From assembly GCA_001795165.1 (NCBI GenBank), contig MGNS01000082.1, positions 1-5,117 on the forward strand: a stretch of 5,117 nucleotides of DNA, written 5' to 3'. Source of the DNA: Chloroflexi bacterium RBG_16_57_11. GTDB taxonomy: Bacteria > Chloroflexota > Anaerolineae > Anaerolineales > UBA4823. Below, in pieces: positions 1 through 5,117 of the stretch. Positions within the stretch are counted from its first letter, which is position 1. Every line of letters begins with the position of its first letter. Under the pieces are notes generated by a model that worked only from the letters and a program-made list of their open reading frames with translations, did not search any database and had not been told where the DNA came from. The position numbers were made by a program, and so were the translations under genes.

Positions 1-1493
1 ACGAAGGTAGACGCATCCGGGAAAGCCGCCAGGTCATAGGGCATGCGCAGGGCGGCAACCACGCAGGGTATCCCGGTTTGGACGATAGCCTTAACGAGAC
101 TTGCTTGATCCGGCTGCGAATATGCGTTCAGAGTACACAAAACCAGAAGACTGTATTTTTGAACCTGCCCGAGGAGAGCAGCGATATCCTGATCTTGCGG
201 CGCGTGCGGGAGGAGGTATTCGTCCACAGTGGAGAAATATCTGCGCAGCTCCTGAGCCAGGGCAGGGGAAACGTAAGAAGAAGTATCCGCGGGCGTCAGA
301 TCGAGCGGCCTGGGCAGGATGACCGCCATCCGTTGTCCGGATTGGAGGCGTAAAGGCAACAAGCCGCCTTGATCGCGGACCAGGGTGATCGACCGGCCGG
401 CGATCTCCGTTGCGACTGCCTGGTGGGCGGCGCATCCGACCACATCTAATTCTGGGGGAAGAGCTTGCTTTCCCAGCCAGTCCTTAAGAGCCTTAATCCT
501 GCGGGTTGAGGCCTGAAAACTCTCAGTATCCAGTTCGCCCTGCTGCGTGGATTCGAGGAGGCGGTTGTATATGGAGGCCGGCGAAGTCTGGCTCGGCCCC
601 AACAGGAGCAGATCAATTCCCGCGCTGACCGCGGAAACTGCAACCTGTTCAATGCTCATGCCTTGCAGGATGGCTCTCATATCCAGGGCATCGGTGACGA
701 TAAGGCCGGAAAAACCCAGCTCCCGGCGAAGAAGACCTTGCAAGATACTGGTCGAGAGGGTGGCGGGCAGATCGTCGCGCCCATCCACCTCCGGCAGCGC
801 CAGGTGGGCAGTCATCACGAGTTTTGCGCCTGCCCGGATTGCCGCTGCAAATGGAGGCAATTCGACTTCGCGCAGGCGTTCCAGGCGGTGAGGAACTACC
901 GGGACGCCGTGGTGCGAATCGCTGGCGGTGTCGCCGTGTCCCGGGAAGTGTTTGGCGGCGGCGGCGACTCCGCTAGCCTGAATACCGGCCACCATCGCCG
1001 CCGAAAGCGCTGCGACTTTGCGCGGGTCTTGTCCAAATGAACGCGTACCGACGACCGGATTATGCGGATTAACGTTCACATCGCAGCAAGGGGCGTAATC
1101 GATGTTGATCCCGATGGCAGCCAGCTCTCGCCCCAGCACGACCCCGGCCTGGTGCGCCAGTTCAGTGGAACCTGCCGCCCCGAGAGCGAGATTTCCGGGG
1201 AGCTGGGTGGTCCCCTCCCCGATCGCCATCAGCTGACCGCCCTCCTGGTCGGCTGCAATGAGGAAGGGAGATAGGCCTTCCTCCAGGGCAATCTGCTGGA
1301 GAGCTTGGGTGAGTTGGTGTACCTGAGCAGGATTTTCGATGTTCAAGGCGCGATATAGGGTGAAACCTCCTGGGCGAACCTTCCGAATTACATCTCGAAT
1401 CTCGCCAGGAAGGTCATCTTTTCCCTCGAATGCCAGTAGAATCTTCTGGCCGATGGCACGATCGATAGACAGAGGCTCCAATTCGGTAGACAT
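1..1493 (-). CDS. nagZ: Beta-N-acetylhexosaminidase, GH3 NagZ type, two-domain; 3' end cut off by window edge
   Basis: Glycoside hydrolase family 3 enzyme expected to remove terminal beta-linked N-acetylglucosamine from peptidoglycan- or chitin-derived sugars. My translation gives 497 uninterrupted residues with no stop before the left edge. Seen motifs: DQEGG at about 82-86; NPVVGTRSFG at 145-154; the NagZ signature KHFPGHGDT at 181-189 followed by D192-S193-H194, the Asp-His general acid/base pair; and TDALDM at 267-272 with the likely nucleophile D268. From about residue 365 (AGRSITLV, then LLPL) a second GH3_C-like alpha/beta domain begins and is incomplete, so this is the long Bacillus-like layout rather than the roughly 340-residue single-domain form. 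The N-terminus (MSTELEPLSID) has no signal peptide, which suggests cytoplasmic action. The ATG at 1493 is chosen because AGAGGG lies 6 bases upstream (1500-1505). It starts 27 bp after the permease stop, so it is probably in the same operon. Family is certain; the exact substrate is inferred. Confidence 0.93.
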   Translation of the reverse strand, partial: MSTELEPLSIDRAIGQKILLAFEGKDDLPGEIRDVIRKVRPGGFTLYRALNIENPAQVHQLTQALQQIALEEGLSPFLIAADQEGGQLMAIGEGTTQLPGNLALGAAGSTELAHQAGVVLGRELAAIGINIDYAPCCDVNVNPHNPVVGTRSFGQDPRKVAALSAAMVAGIQASGVAAAAKHFPGHGDTASDSHHGVPVVPHRLERLREVELPPFAAAIRAGAKLVMTAHLALPEVDGRDDLPATLSTSILQGLLRRELGFSGLIVTDALDMRAILQGMSIEQVAVSAVSAGIDLLLLGPSQTSPASIYNRLLESTQQGELDTESFQASTRRIKALKDWLGKQALPPELDVVGCAAHQAVATEIAGRSITLVRDQGGLLPLRLQSGQRMAVILPRPLDLTPADTSSYVSPALAQELRRYFSTVDEYLLPHAPQDQDIAALLGQVQKYSLLVLCTLNAYSQPDQASLVKAIVQTGIPCVVAALRMPYDLAAFPDASTF

Positions 1494-1499
1494 CGTTAT

Positions 1500-1505
1500 C
1501 CCTCT
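1500..1505 (-). promoter_or_regulatory. Ribosome binding site of the GH3 gene
   Basis: On the minus strand AGAGGG ends 6 bases before the ATG at 1493. It sits inside the 27-bp gap after the upstream permease and fixes the start. There is no room for a separate terminator and promoter, which supports cotranscription. Confidence 0.7.
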
Positions 1506-1520
1506 GCAGGCGTGCCGAGG

Positions 1521-2399
1521 TTATCCTTTCACTGCACCGGTCAGGCCGCGCACGAATTGTTGCTGCAGGGCGGAGAAGAAGATAATGATCGGGATGACGG
1601 TCATGACGACCCCTGCAGCGATGCCACGGGCGTCGTTGGCAAAGGCTCCCTGAAGAGCTACGAGGCCAACTTGAAGGGTCATGTTCTCGCGTGTGTGCAG
1701 CATCAACGAAGGCCAAAAGAAGTTATTCCATTGTTCGACGAAGGTGATGATCGCTACCGTAGCGAGGGAAGGCCGTACGACGGGAAGCACGATATCCCAC
1801 CAGATACGGAACTCGCTGGCGCCATCCATTCGGCCAGCATCGAGTAAATCATCAGGCACACCTTTAAAGGCTTGCCGCATGAGAAAAATGCTCAGAACAC
1901 CCGCAAGATAAGGGAAGATCACTGACTGAAGCCTGTCGTAGTAATGAAAGACTTTGACTGCGAGGATGAAGCTGGGGATGGATGTGAGCACCGGCGGCAC
2001 GATATAAGTCGCCAGGAGCAGGTAGAAGATCGTGTCTCGCCCCCAGAACTGCATCTTCGCTAATGGATAGGCTGCGAGCGAAGCAAACAGTGTATTCAGA
2101 ACCATGACACCGAACGTCACCAGGATGCTATTCAGGTAGAAGCGACCGACCGGCAGGAGTCTCCACACTCGTAGATAATTCTCAAGGGTGGGATCGCGGG
2201 GAATAAGCTGCGGCGGTACCGAGAAGATCGGATCGTTTAGACCTTTGAACGAGGTGAAAAATACCCAAATAAAGGGGAAGACGGTGATGACCGCAACCAG
2301 GCTAAGGACAACATACCAGAAAGCATTTTCAATAAAATGGCGGGGGAGGCGGCGGGTCCCACGCACAACGGTGTGGGGTTTGGCCCGGGCGATTTCCAT
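1521..2399 (-). CDS. Carbohydrate ABC transporter permease, CUT1 family, MalG/AraQ-like
   Basis: Inner-membrane subunit of a sugar importer, 292 residues, a normal length for the MalG-type partner. Hydrophobic stretches at about 27-50, 86-111, 122-150, 157-178, 209-230 and 259-279 fit six transmembrane helices. The cytoplasmic EAA loop that docks the ATPase is at about 184-211: DAGRMDGAS, then I203-V-L-P206. The C-terminus (QQFVRGLTGAVKG) is the usual ending of this subfamily. The ATG at 2399 shares its A with the TAA of the preceding permease (TAATG), with AGGCGG a few bases upstream, so translation is probably coupled. It should pair one-to-one with that permease. Family and role are clear; the transported sugar cannot be read from the permease and is inferred from the neighbouring GH3 enzyme. 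Confidence 0.96.
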   Translation of the reverse strand: MEIARAKPHTVVRGTRRLPRHFIENAFWYVVLSLVAVITVFPFIWVFFTSFKGLNDPIFSVPPQLIPRDPTLENYLRVWRLLPVGRFYLNSILVTFGVMVLNTLFASLAAYPLAKMQFWGRDTIFYLLLATYIVPPVLTSIPSFILAVKVFHYYDRLQSVIFPYLAGVLSIFLMRQAFKGVPDDLLDAGRMDGASEFRIWWDIVLPVVRPSLATVAIITFVEQWNNFFWPSLMLHTRENMTLQVGLVALQGAFANDARGIAAGVVMTVIPIIIFFSALQQQFVRGLTGAVKG

Positions 2400-3274
2400 T
2401 AATCCGCCTGAGTTCCGCGTTCTAGAAAGCGGATATTCGTGATTGAAAAAATCAGTGTGATGACCAGCAGCACCACCGCGATTGCCGAGGCCATGCCTGC
2501 ATGGTTCAATCTGAAGGCCTGACGCCAGAGGTAGAAGACCAGCGTCACACCACTGTTCAAGATACCGCCTAAGCCGCCGGTGAGCGTAAAGATCTCATTG
2601 AATACCTGCAACGCGGCCAAACTGGAGATAACGGCGATGAACGTAATCTGTGGGCGAAGGCCGGGGATACTGACATGCCAATGCTTCTGCCATCCATTGC
2701 AGCCATCGATCAATGCGGCGTCGTACAGCTCTTCGGAAATATTCTGCAGGCCGGCGAGAAAGATCATCATGTAATACCCGACTCCCAGCCAGATGGTCAA
2801 CAACATGGCGATCGGCAGCGTTAAAGCCGGTTCGGCCAGCCATTGGAAAGGCTCTGCGAGGACACCCAGGGAGATAAGCAGGCCGTTGATGATTCCGTTC
2901 GTGTCTAACATCAAACGCCAGGCGATGCCAACGGCGATGCTGCCGCTGATGACCGGGATGAAAAAAAGAGCGCGAAATGCGTTTATGCCTGGTAGTCTGC
3001 GGTTGACGACTATGGCCAGGATCGTGGAGAGAAAGATGAGCACCGGCGTCACCAACAGGTAGACCAACGAGTGGCTTAACGCTTGCCAGAAGATCGCATC
3101 TCTCATTAGCACCTGATAATTCTTCAGGCCGATCCATTGAGGCGGCGTAACGATGTTGTAATCTGTAAAGCTATAGTAGAAGACTGCCACGATCGGGTAG
3201 AGAAAAAAGACCGCAATCACGATCATGGCTGGCGCGAGAAAAAGATACGGCGTAATTGAAGACTTCTTGACCAT
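2399..3274 (-). CDS. Carbohydrate ABC transporter permease, CUT1 family, MalF/UgpA-like
   Basis: The other membrane subunit of the importer, 291 residues from the chosen ATG. Six hydrophobic segments lie at about 10-36, 66-90, 100-122, 152-174, 210-230 and 260-280. The EAA loop is at about 179-209: YDAALIDGCNGW with D190-G191, then I203-P204. Its length is that of the short UgpA/LacF-type permeases, without the extra N-terminal helices and periplasmic loop of Escherichia coli MalF. An in-frame TTG three bases upstream (3277) would add one residue, but GAAGGA (3281-3286) lies 6 bases from the ATG and only 3 from the TTG, so the ATG is preferred. It follows the binding-protein gene after an 81-bp spacer with a strong hairpin, and overlaps the next permease gene by one base. 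Confidence 0.96.
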   Translation of the reverse strand: MVKKSSITPYLFLAPAMIVIAVFFLYPIVAVFYYSFTDYNIVTPPQWIGLKNYQVLMRDAIFWQALSHSLVYLLVTPVLIFLSTILAIVVNRRLPGINAFRALFFIPVISGSIAVGIAWRLMLDTNGIINGLLISLGVLAEPFQWLAEPALTLPIAMLLTIWLGVGYYMMIFLAGLQNISEELYDAALIDGCNGWQKHWHVSIPGLRPQITFIAVISSLAALQVFNEIFTLTGGLGGILNSGVTLVFYLWRQAFRLNHAGMASAIAVVLLVITLIFSITNIRFLERGTQAD

Positions 3275-3280
3275 CAATCA

Positions 3281-3286
3281 TCCTTC
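3281..3286 (-). promoter_or_regulatory. Ribosome binding site deciding the first permease start
   Basis: GAAGGA on the minus strand ends 6 bases before the ATG at 3274 and only 3 bases before the alternative TTG at 3277. The spacing favours the ATG. Confidence 0.65.
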
Positions 3287-3294
3287 ACCGAGGA

Positions 3295-3338
3295 CAGCCC
3301 TCCCCTGTCCGGTTTGCAGGCAAGAGAGGGGAGGGCTG
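3295..3338 (-). promoter_or_regulatory. GC-rich hairpin between binding-protein and permease genes (attenuator or mRNA-stabilising stem)
   Basis: A perfect 12-bp inverted repeat: CAGCCCTCCCCT at 3295-3306 and AGGGGAGGGCTG at 3327-3338, with a 20-base loop. It begins 17 bases after the binding-protein stop and ends shortly before the permease ribosome binding site. No T-run follows on the minus strand, so it is not a standard intrinsic terminator. Hairpins in this place in other sugar ABC operons, such as that between malE and malF, protect the upstream message or reduce read-through so that binding protein exceeds permease. That role is inferred here. Confidence 0.6.
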
Positions 3339-3355
3339 AGAGTCGGTCGTGCCAG

Positions 3356-4753
3356 TTACGGGAGCAGAGCGTTCGCCTGAGCGACCGCGTCGGTCAGCGC
3401 TGTCTGTGGATCAACGTTGTTGAAGAGCGCCTGCTGAACGGCCTGCAGGACAATATTGTTGACATCGGCCTTGTTCGGGATAGACGGTACGATGTCTGCC
3501 AACTTGGAGACAGAGTCCTTCGCGTAGGGTTTCGCGCTATCCTCGATGGCTACCGGGGCAGCAGAGAAGAACGGATCATCGTAGGAAGCCGGCGTCGATG
3601 GGTAGATAGCTACGATCTTGGAGAAATCGAGCATGCTTTGCGGGTTGGTGAAGAATTGCGCCAAAGCCATCGATGCGTTGGGGAACGGGGTATCCTTCTT
3701 CACCGACATCGCCATTAACCCCTTGCCGACGACGCCAGATTTGCCCACCGGGGCGGGAACAACCGCCAGGTAGCCGTACAATCCAGGGTTGTTGGCGCGC
3801 ACTTCACGGATGAGGTTGGGACCTGTGTTGTAGAAGGCTGCCTTGCCTGAGGTGAAGAGATCGAGCCCGACGCGATCCTGATCGGTTACCAGAACGGTCC
3901 TATCGACCGTCCCGGCCTTCACCATGTCTACGTACATTTGCAGCCAGGCGACGGCTTCCGGCGAGTCGAAGGTAAAGGCGGTGCCGTCTTCATTGATGAC
4001 CTGAACTCCGCCTTCATAGGTCATCTGCGCCAGGAGGTCGTTCACCGTCAAACGGATATCACATAGTGTGCCGGTCGTCTCCTTGATCGTCTCGCACAAG
4101 GCGGGAAGACCATCCACGGTCTTGGGGAAATCCTCGATCGTCAGGCCTGTCTGGTCATAGATTTGCCGGTTGACCAGGTTTACCTGGATGCCCTGGTACC
4201 AGGGGAACTGGTAATGCGCTCCGTCGACCACCTGCTGGTCCCACAGGTTAGAAAAGTAAACGCCCTTCACTTCTTGAGGAACGGCATCGTCCAGCGGATA
4301 CAGTAAGCCCTGGGAGGCGTAGTCACTGACCCAACCTTCCGAGATGGACAGGTTAATCACATCGGGCGCGTTCCCGGCTGCGAACGAGTTACGCAGATCA
4401 TCCTGGAAAGTTGCCTGATGATCTTCCCAATTCACTTTAACACCGGGATAGGTCTGCTCGAATCGAGCGATCGTGTCCTTAATGTAATCATCAAACGTCG
4501 GTGAGAGCCAGAAGGTCCACAGGCCGATCTCGGCGTCTGGCTCGACTCCTTGAATTACTGCTTCCGGGTTAGGTCCTGGGGTGGGAGTCACCTCGACGAT
4601 TTTTTCGACGACGGTCGTTTTCTCGACCACCGTCGTCGATTCGACCATCACGGTCTCCACGATTGTCTCGGGTGTGACAACCGGCGCTGCCGGAGCGCAG
4701 GCGCCCAACAGGAGACCCGCCAGGATCAAAACGGTCAATAACTTGGTACGCAT
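3356..4753 (-). CDS. Extracellular sugar-binding lipoprotein of a CUT1 ABC importer (SBP family 1)
   Basis: Solute-binding protein, 465 residues, that captures the sugar and delivers it to the two permeases. A lipoprotein signal peptide is clear: MRTK, a hydrophobic core at 5-16, then lipobox L16-G-A-C19, so it is probably lipid-anchored by C19. Residues 23-62 form a Val/Thr/Glu/Lys linker with TTVVEK twice in tandem, ending TPTPGP. The binding domain runs from about residue 72: IGLWTFW, then IARFEQTYPGVKVNW (96-110), a typical start for family 1 binding proteins, and later AAGNAPDVINL (125-135) and FTSGKAAFYNTGP (300-312). C220 and C231 could form a disulfide. The ATG at 4753 is chosen because AAGGGAG lies 7 bases upstream and the signal peptide begins there; an in-frame TTG at 4777 would add 8 charged residues before it. 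Aromatic residues (W79, W82, W185, Y186) suit sugar stacking, but the ligand is not determined. Confidence 0.95.
   Translation of the reverse strand: MRTKLLTVLILAGLLLGACAPAAPVVTPETIVETVMVESTTVVEKTTVVEKIVEVTPTPGPNPEAVIQGVEPDAEIGLWTFWLSPTFDDYIKDTIARFEQTYPGVKVNWEDHQATFQDDLRNSFAAGNAPDVINLSISEGWVSDYASQGLLYPLDDAVPQEVKGVYFSNLWDQQVVDGAHYQFPWYQGIQVNLVNRQIYDQTGLTIEDFPKTVDGLPALCETIKETTGTLCDIRLTVNDLLAQMTYEGGVQVINEDGTAFTFDSPEAVAWLQMYVDMVKAGTVDRTVLVTDQDRVGLDLFTSGKAAFYNTGPNLIREVRANNPGLYGYLAVVPAPVGKSGVVGKGLMAMSVKKDTPFPNASMALAQFFTNPQSMLDFSKIVAIYPSTPASYDDPFFSAAPVAIEDSAKPYAKDSVSKLADIVPSIPNKADVNNIVLQAVQQALFNNVDPQTALTDAVAQANALLP
4603..4639 (-). repeat. Tandem TTVVEK-coding repeat with internal inverted repeat, inside the lipoprotein linker
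   Basis: Two adjacent 18-base units each encode TTVVEK (residues 40-45 and 46-51 of the binding protein). The DNA also has a perfect 11-bp inverted repeat, TCGACGACGGT at 4605-4615 and ACCGTCGTCGA at 4629-4639, with a 13-base loop. Because ACGAC(C/G)GT-type codons for Thr-Thr-Val-Val-Glu are partly self-complementary, the inverted repeat is probably a by-product of the protein repeat. Confidence 0.6.
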
Positions 4754-4760
4754 TTCTAAT

Positions 4761-4767
4761 CTCCCTT
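4761..4767 (-). promoter_or_regulatory. Ribosome binding site of the binding-protein gene
   Basis: AAGGGAG on the minus strand lies 7 bases before the ATG at 4753. It would fall inside the coding region if the TTG at 4777 were used, so it supports the shorter protein. Confidence 0.75.
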
Positions 4768-4790
4768 CTTTCTCCAACAGGATGGGTTAG

Positions 4791-4819
4791 AGTCTAGTTG
4801 TTCGATTCTTAGATGCAAA
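4791..4819 (-). promoter_or_regulatory. Weak sigma70-like promoter candidate upstream of the binding-protein gene
   Basis: On the minus strand TTTGCA (4819-4814) and TAGACT (4796-4791) are separated by 17 bases; each matches 4 of 6 consensus bases. Transcription would start roughly 30 bases before the ATG at 4753. A separate TTTAAT (4833-4828) resembles a -10 box but lacks a convincing -35. A promoter somewhere in this 172-bp gap is plausible, but this assignment is weak. Confidence 0.25.
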
Positions 4820-4899
4820 TGGAGGGGATTAAATTTCCTGGTAGCCGTCTGCCTCCTTTCTGCTCTGCCATTGGATGAATGCCCGCAGGGCTGTTCCCT

Positions 4900-4925
4900 G
4901 GGAATCGGGTTAGAAACGGATTCCC
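4900..4925 (-). terminator. Small hairpin directly after the upstream gene's stop; weak terminator candidate
   Basis: A perfect 7-bp inverted repeat, GGGAATC at 4900-4906 and GATTCCC at 4919-4925, with a 12-base loop, abuts the TAA of the upstream gene. It overlaps other short palindromes (TTCCC/GGGAA at 4894-4904 and CAGGG/CCCTG at 4886-4900). No T-run follows on the minus strand, so termination is uncertain and read-through into the sugar operon is possible. Confidence 0.3.
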
Positions 4926-5117
4926 TTACCCAGCTCGTCCCAATCGTTCCAAGACGTCCTGGGCAAAGCGAGCAATATGTTCCTGCACAAACGGTAATAT
5001 CTCTCTGCCTGGATCCAGGATCAGGGGTGTCAGGTCCATGGCGTAAGCCAATCCAAGGCTAACATCCACTCCATGCGACTCGTAGAAGGTGGCGTTAGCC
5101 CGCCGGCGTCCCATGGT
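4926..5117 (-). CDS. C-terminal fragment of an unrecognised protein, cut off by the right edge
   Basis: The last 63 residues and TAA stop of a minus-strand gene. The frame stays open through the edge (codon ACC before the ATG at 5114), so that ATG is probably internal. The fragment has no signal peptide or membrane segment. It has an Arg-rich patch (GRRRANATFYESHG), a short hydrophobic stretch (LGLAYAMDLTPLIL) and an ending that looks like one amphipathic helix (PFVQEHIARFAQDVLERLG), as expected for the end of a soluble globular protein. I do not recognise the family. Same strand and position 5' of the transporter genes make it a candidate for a regulator or sugar-processing enzyme of the same locus, but nothing visible confirms this. 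Confidence 0.6.
   Translation of the reverse strand, partial: TMGRRRANATFYESHGVDVSLGLAYAMDLTPLILDPGREILPFVQEHIARFAQDVLERLGRAG

Noticed and set aside
91..435. Minus-strand open frame of 114 codons
   Set aside because: It is a frame-shifted shadow of the GH3 C-terminal domain. I considered a frameshift in the GH3 gene, but that gene's own frame stays open with good GH3_C motifs.
547..1040. Plus-strand open frames of 114 and 125 codons
   Set aside because: They lie antisense to the GH3 catalytic domain, whose frame is continuous and carries all family motifs; their products are Arg/Ser-rich and resemble no family.
2595..3137. Minus-strand open frame of 180 codons
   Set aside because: It overlaps the first permease in another frame; the permease frame has the transmembrane segments and EAA loop, while this one is His/Arg-rich and shadow-like.
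3314..3718. Plus-strand open frame of 134 codons
   Set aside because: Antisense to the C-terminal part of the binding protein; Arg-rich with no recognisable domain.
4605..4639. Inverted repeat as a regulatory hairpin or recombination site
   Set aside because: It lies inside the coding linker and is explained by tandem Thr-Thr-Val-Val-Glu codons.
4754..4777. Longer binding-protein start at TTG 4777
   Set aside because: It would place eight mostly charged residues before a complete lipoprotein signal peptide and bury the AAGGGAG ribosome binding site in coding sequence.
4778..4925. Possible small gene or RNA gene in the intergenic gap
   Set aside because: I found no tRNA-like fold, riboswitch core or open frame with a ribosome binding site; only short palindromes and a weak promoter-like pair.

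Overview
The window reads as a minus-strand sugar-uptake and glycoside-cleavage locus from a bacterium with moderately high GC. In transcription order (right to left) it holds: the C-terminal end of an unrecognised gene cut by the right edge; a 172-bp gap; a lipoprotein sugar-binding protein; two CUT1-type ABC permeases whose genes overlap by one base; and, 27 bp further on, a large GH3 beta-N-acetylhexosaminidase of the NagZ type that runs off the left edge. All supported genes are on the minus strand. I saw no plus-strand gene, RNA gene, CRISPR array or mobile element.

The best taxonomic hint is the binding protein. Its lipobox cysteine is followed by a long Val/Thr/Glu/Lys linker with a repeated TTVVEK block ending in TPTPGP. 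This style is common in extracytoplasmic lipoproteins of Chloroflexota (Anaerolineae and relatives). It is an inference from style, not a phylogenetic placement.

Right to left: 5117-4926 is an unassigned C-terminus. 4925-4754 is intergenic, with a 7-bp hairpin just after the upstream stop and one weak promoter-like pair. 4753-3356 is the binding lipoprotein. 3355-3275 is a spacer with a perfect 12-bp GC-rich inverted repeat. 3274-2399 and 2399-1521 are the two permeases, joined by a TAATG stop/start. 1493-1 is the GH3 enzyme (497 codons present, 3' end missing).

The genes fit one pathway. The lipoprotein captures an oligosaccharide outside the membrane, the two permeases carry it inward, and the signal-peptide-less GH3 enzyme releases a terminal N-acetylhexosamine in the cytoplasm. 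The substrate is therefore most likely a GlcNAc-containing di- or oligosaccharide from peptidoglycan or chitin, inferred mainly from the enzyme. No ATP-binding subunit is in the window, so it must lie outside or be a shared MsmX/UgpC-type ATPase. The individual parts are known families. The points worth a second look are the hairpin between the binding-protein and permease genes, the cytosolic two-domain NagZ beside an importer, and the unidentified upstream gene.
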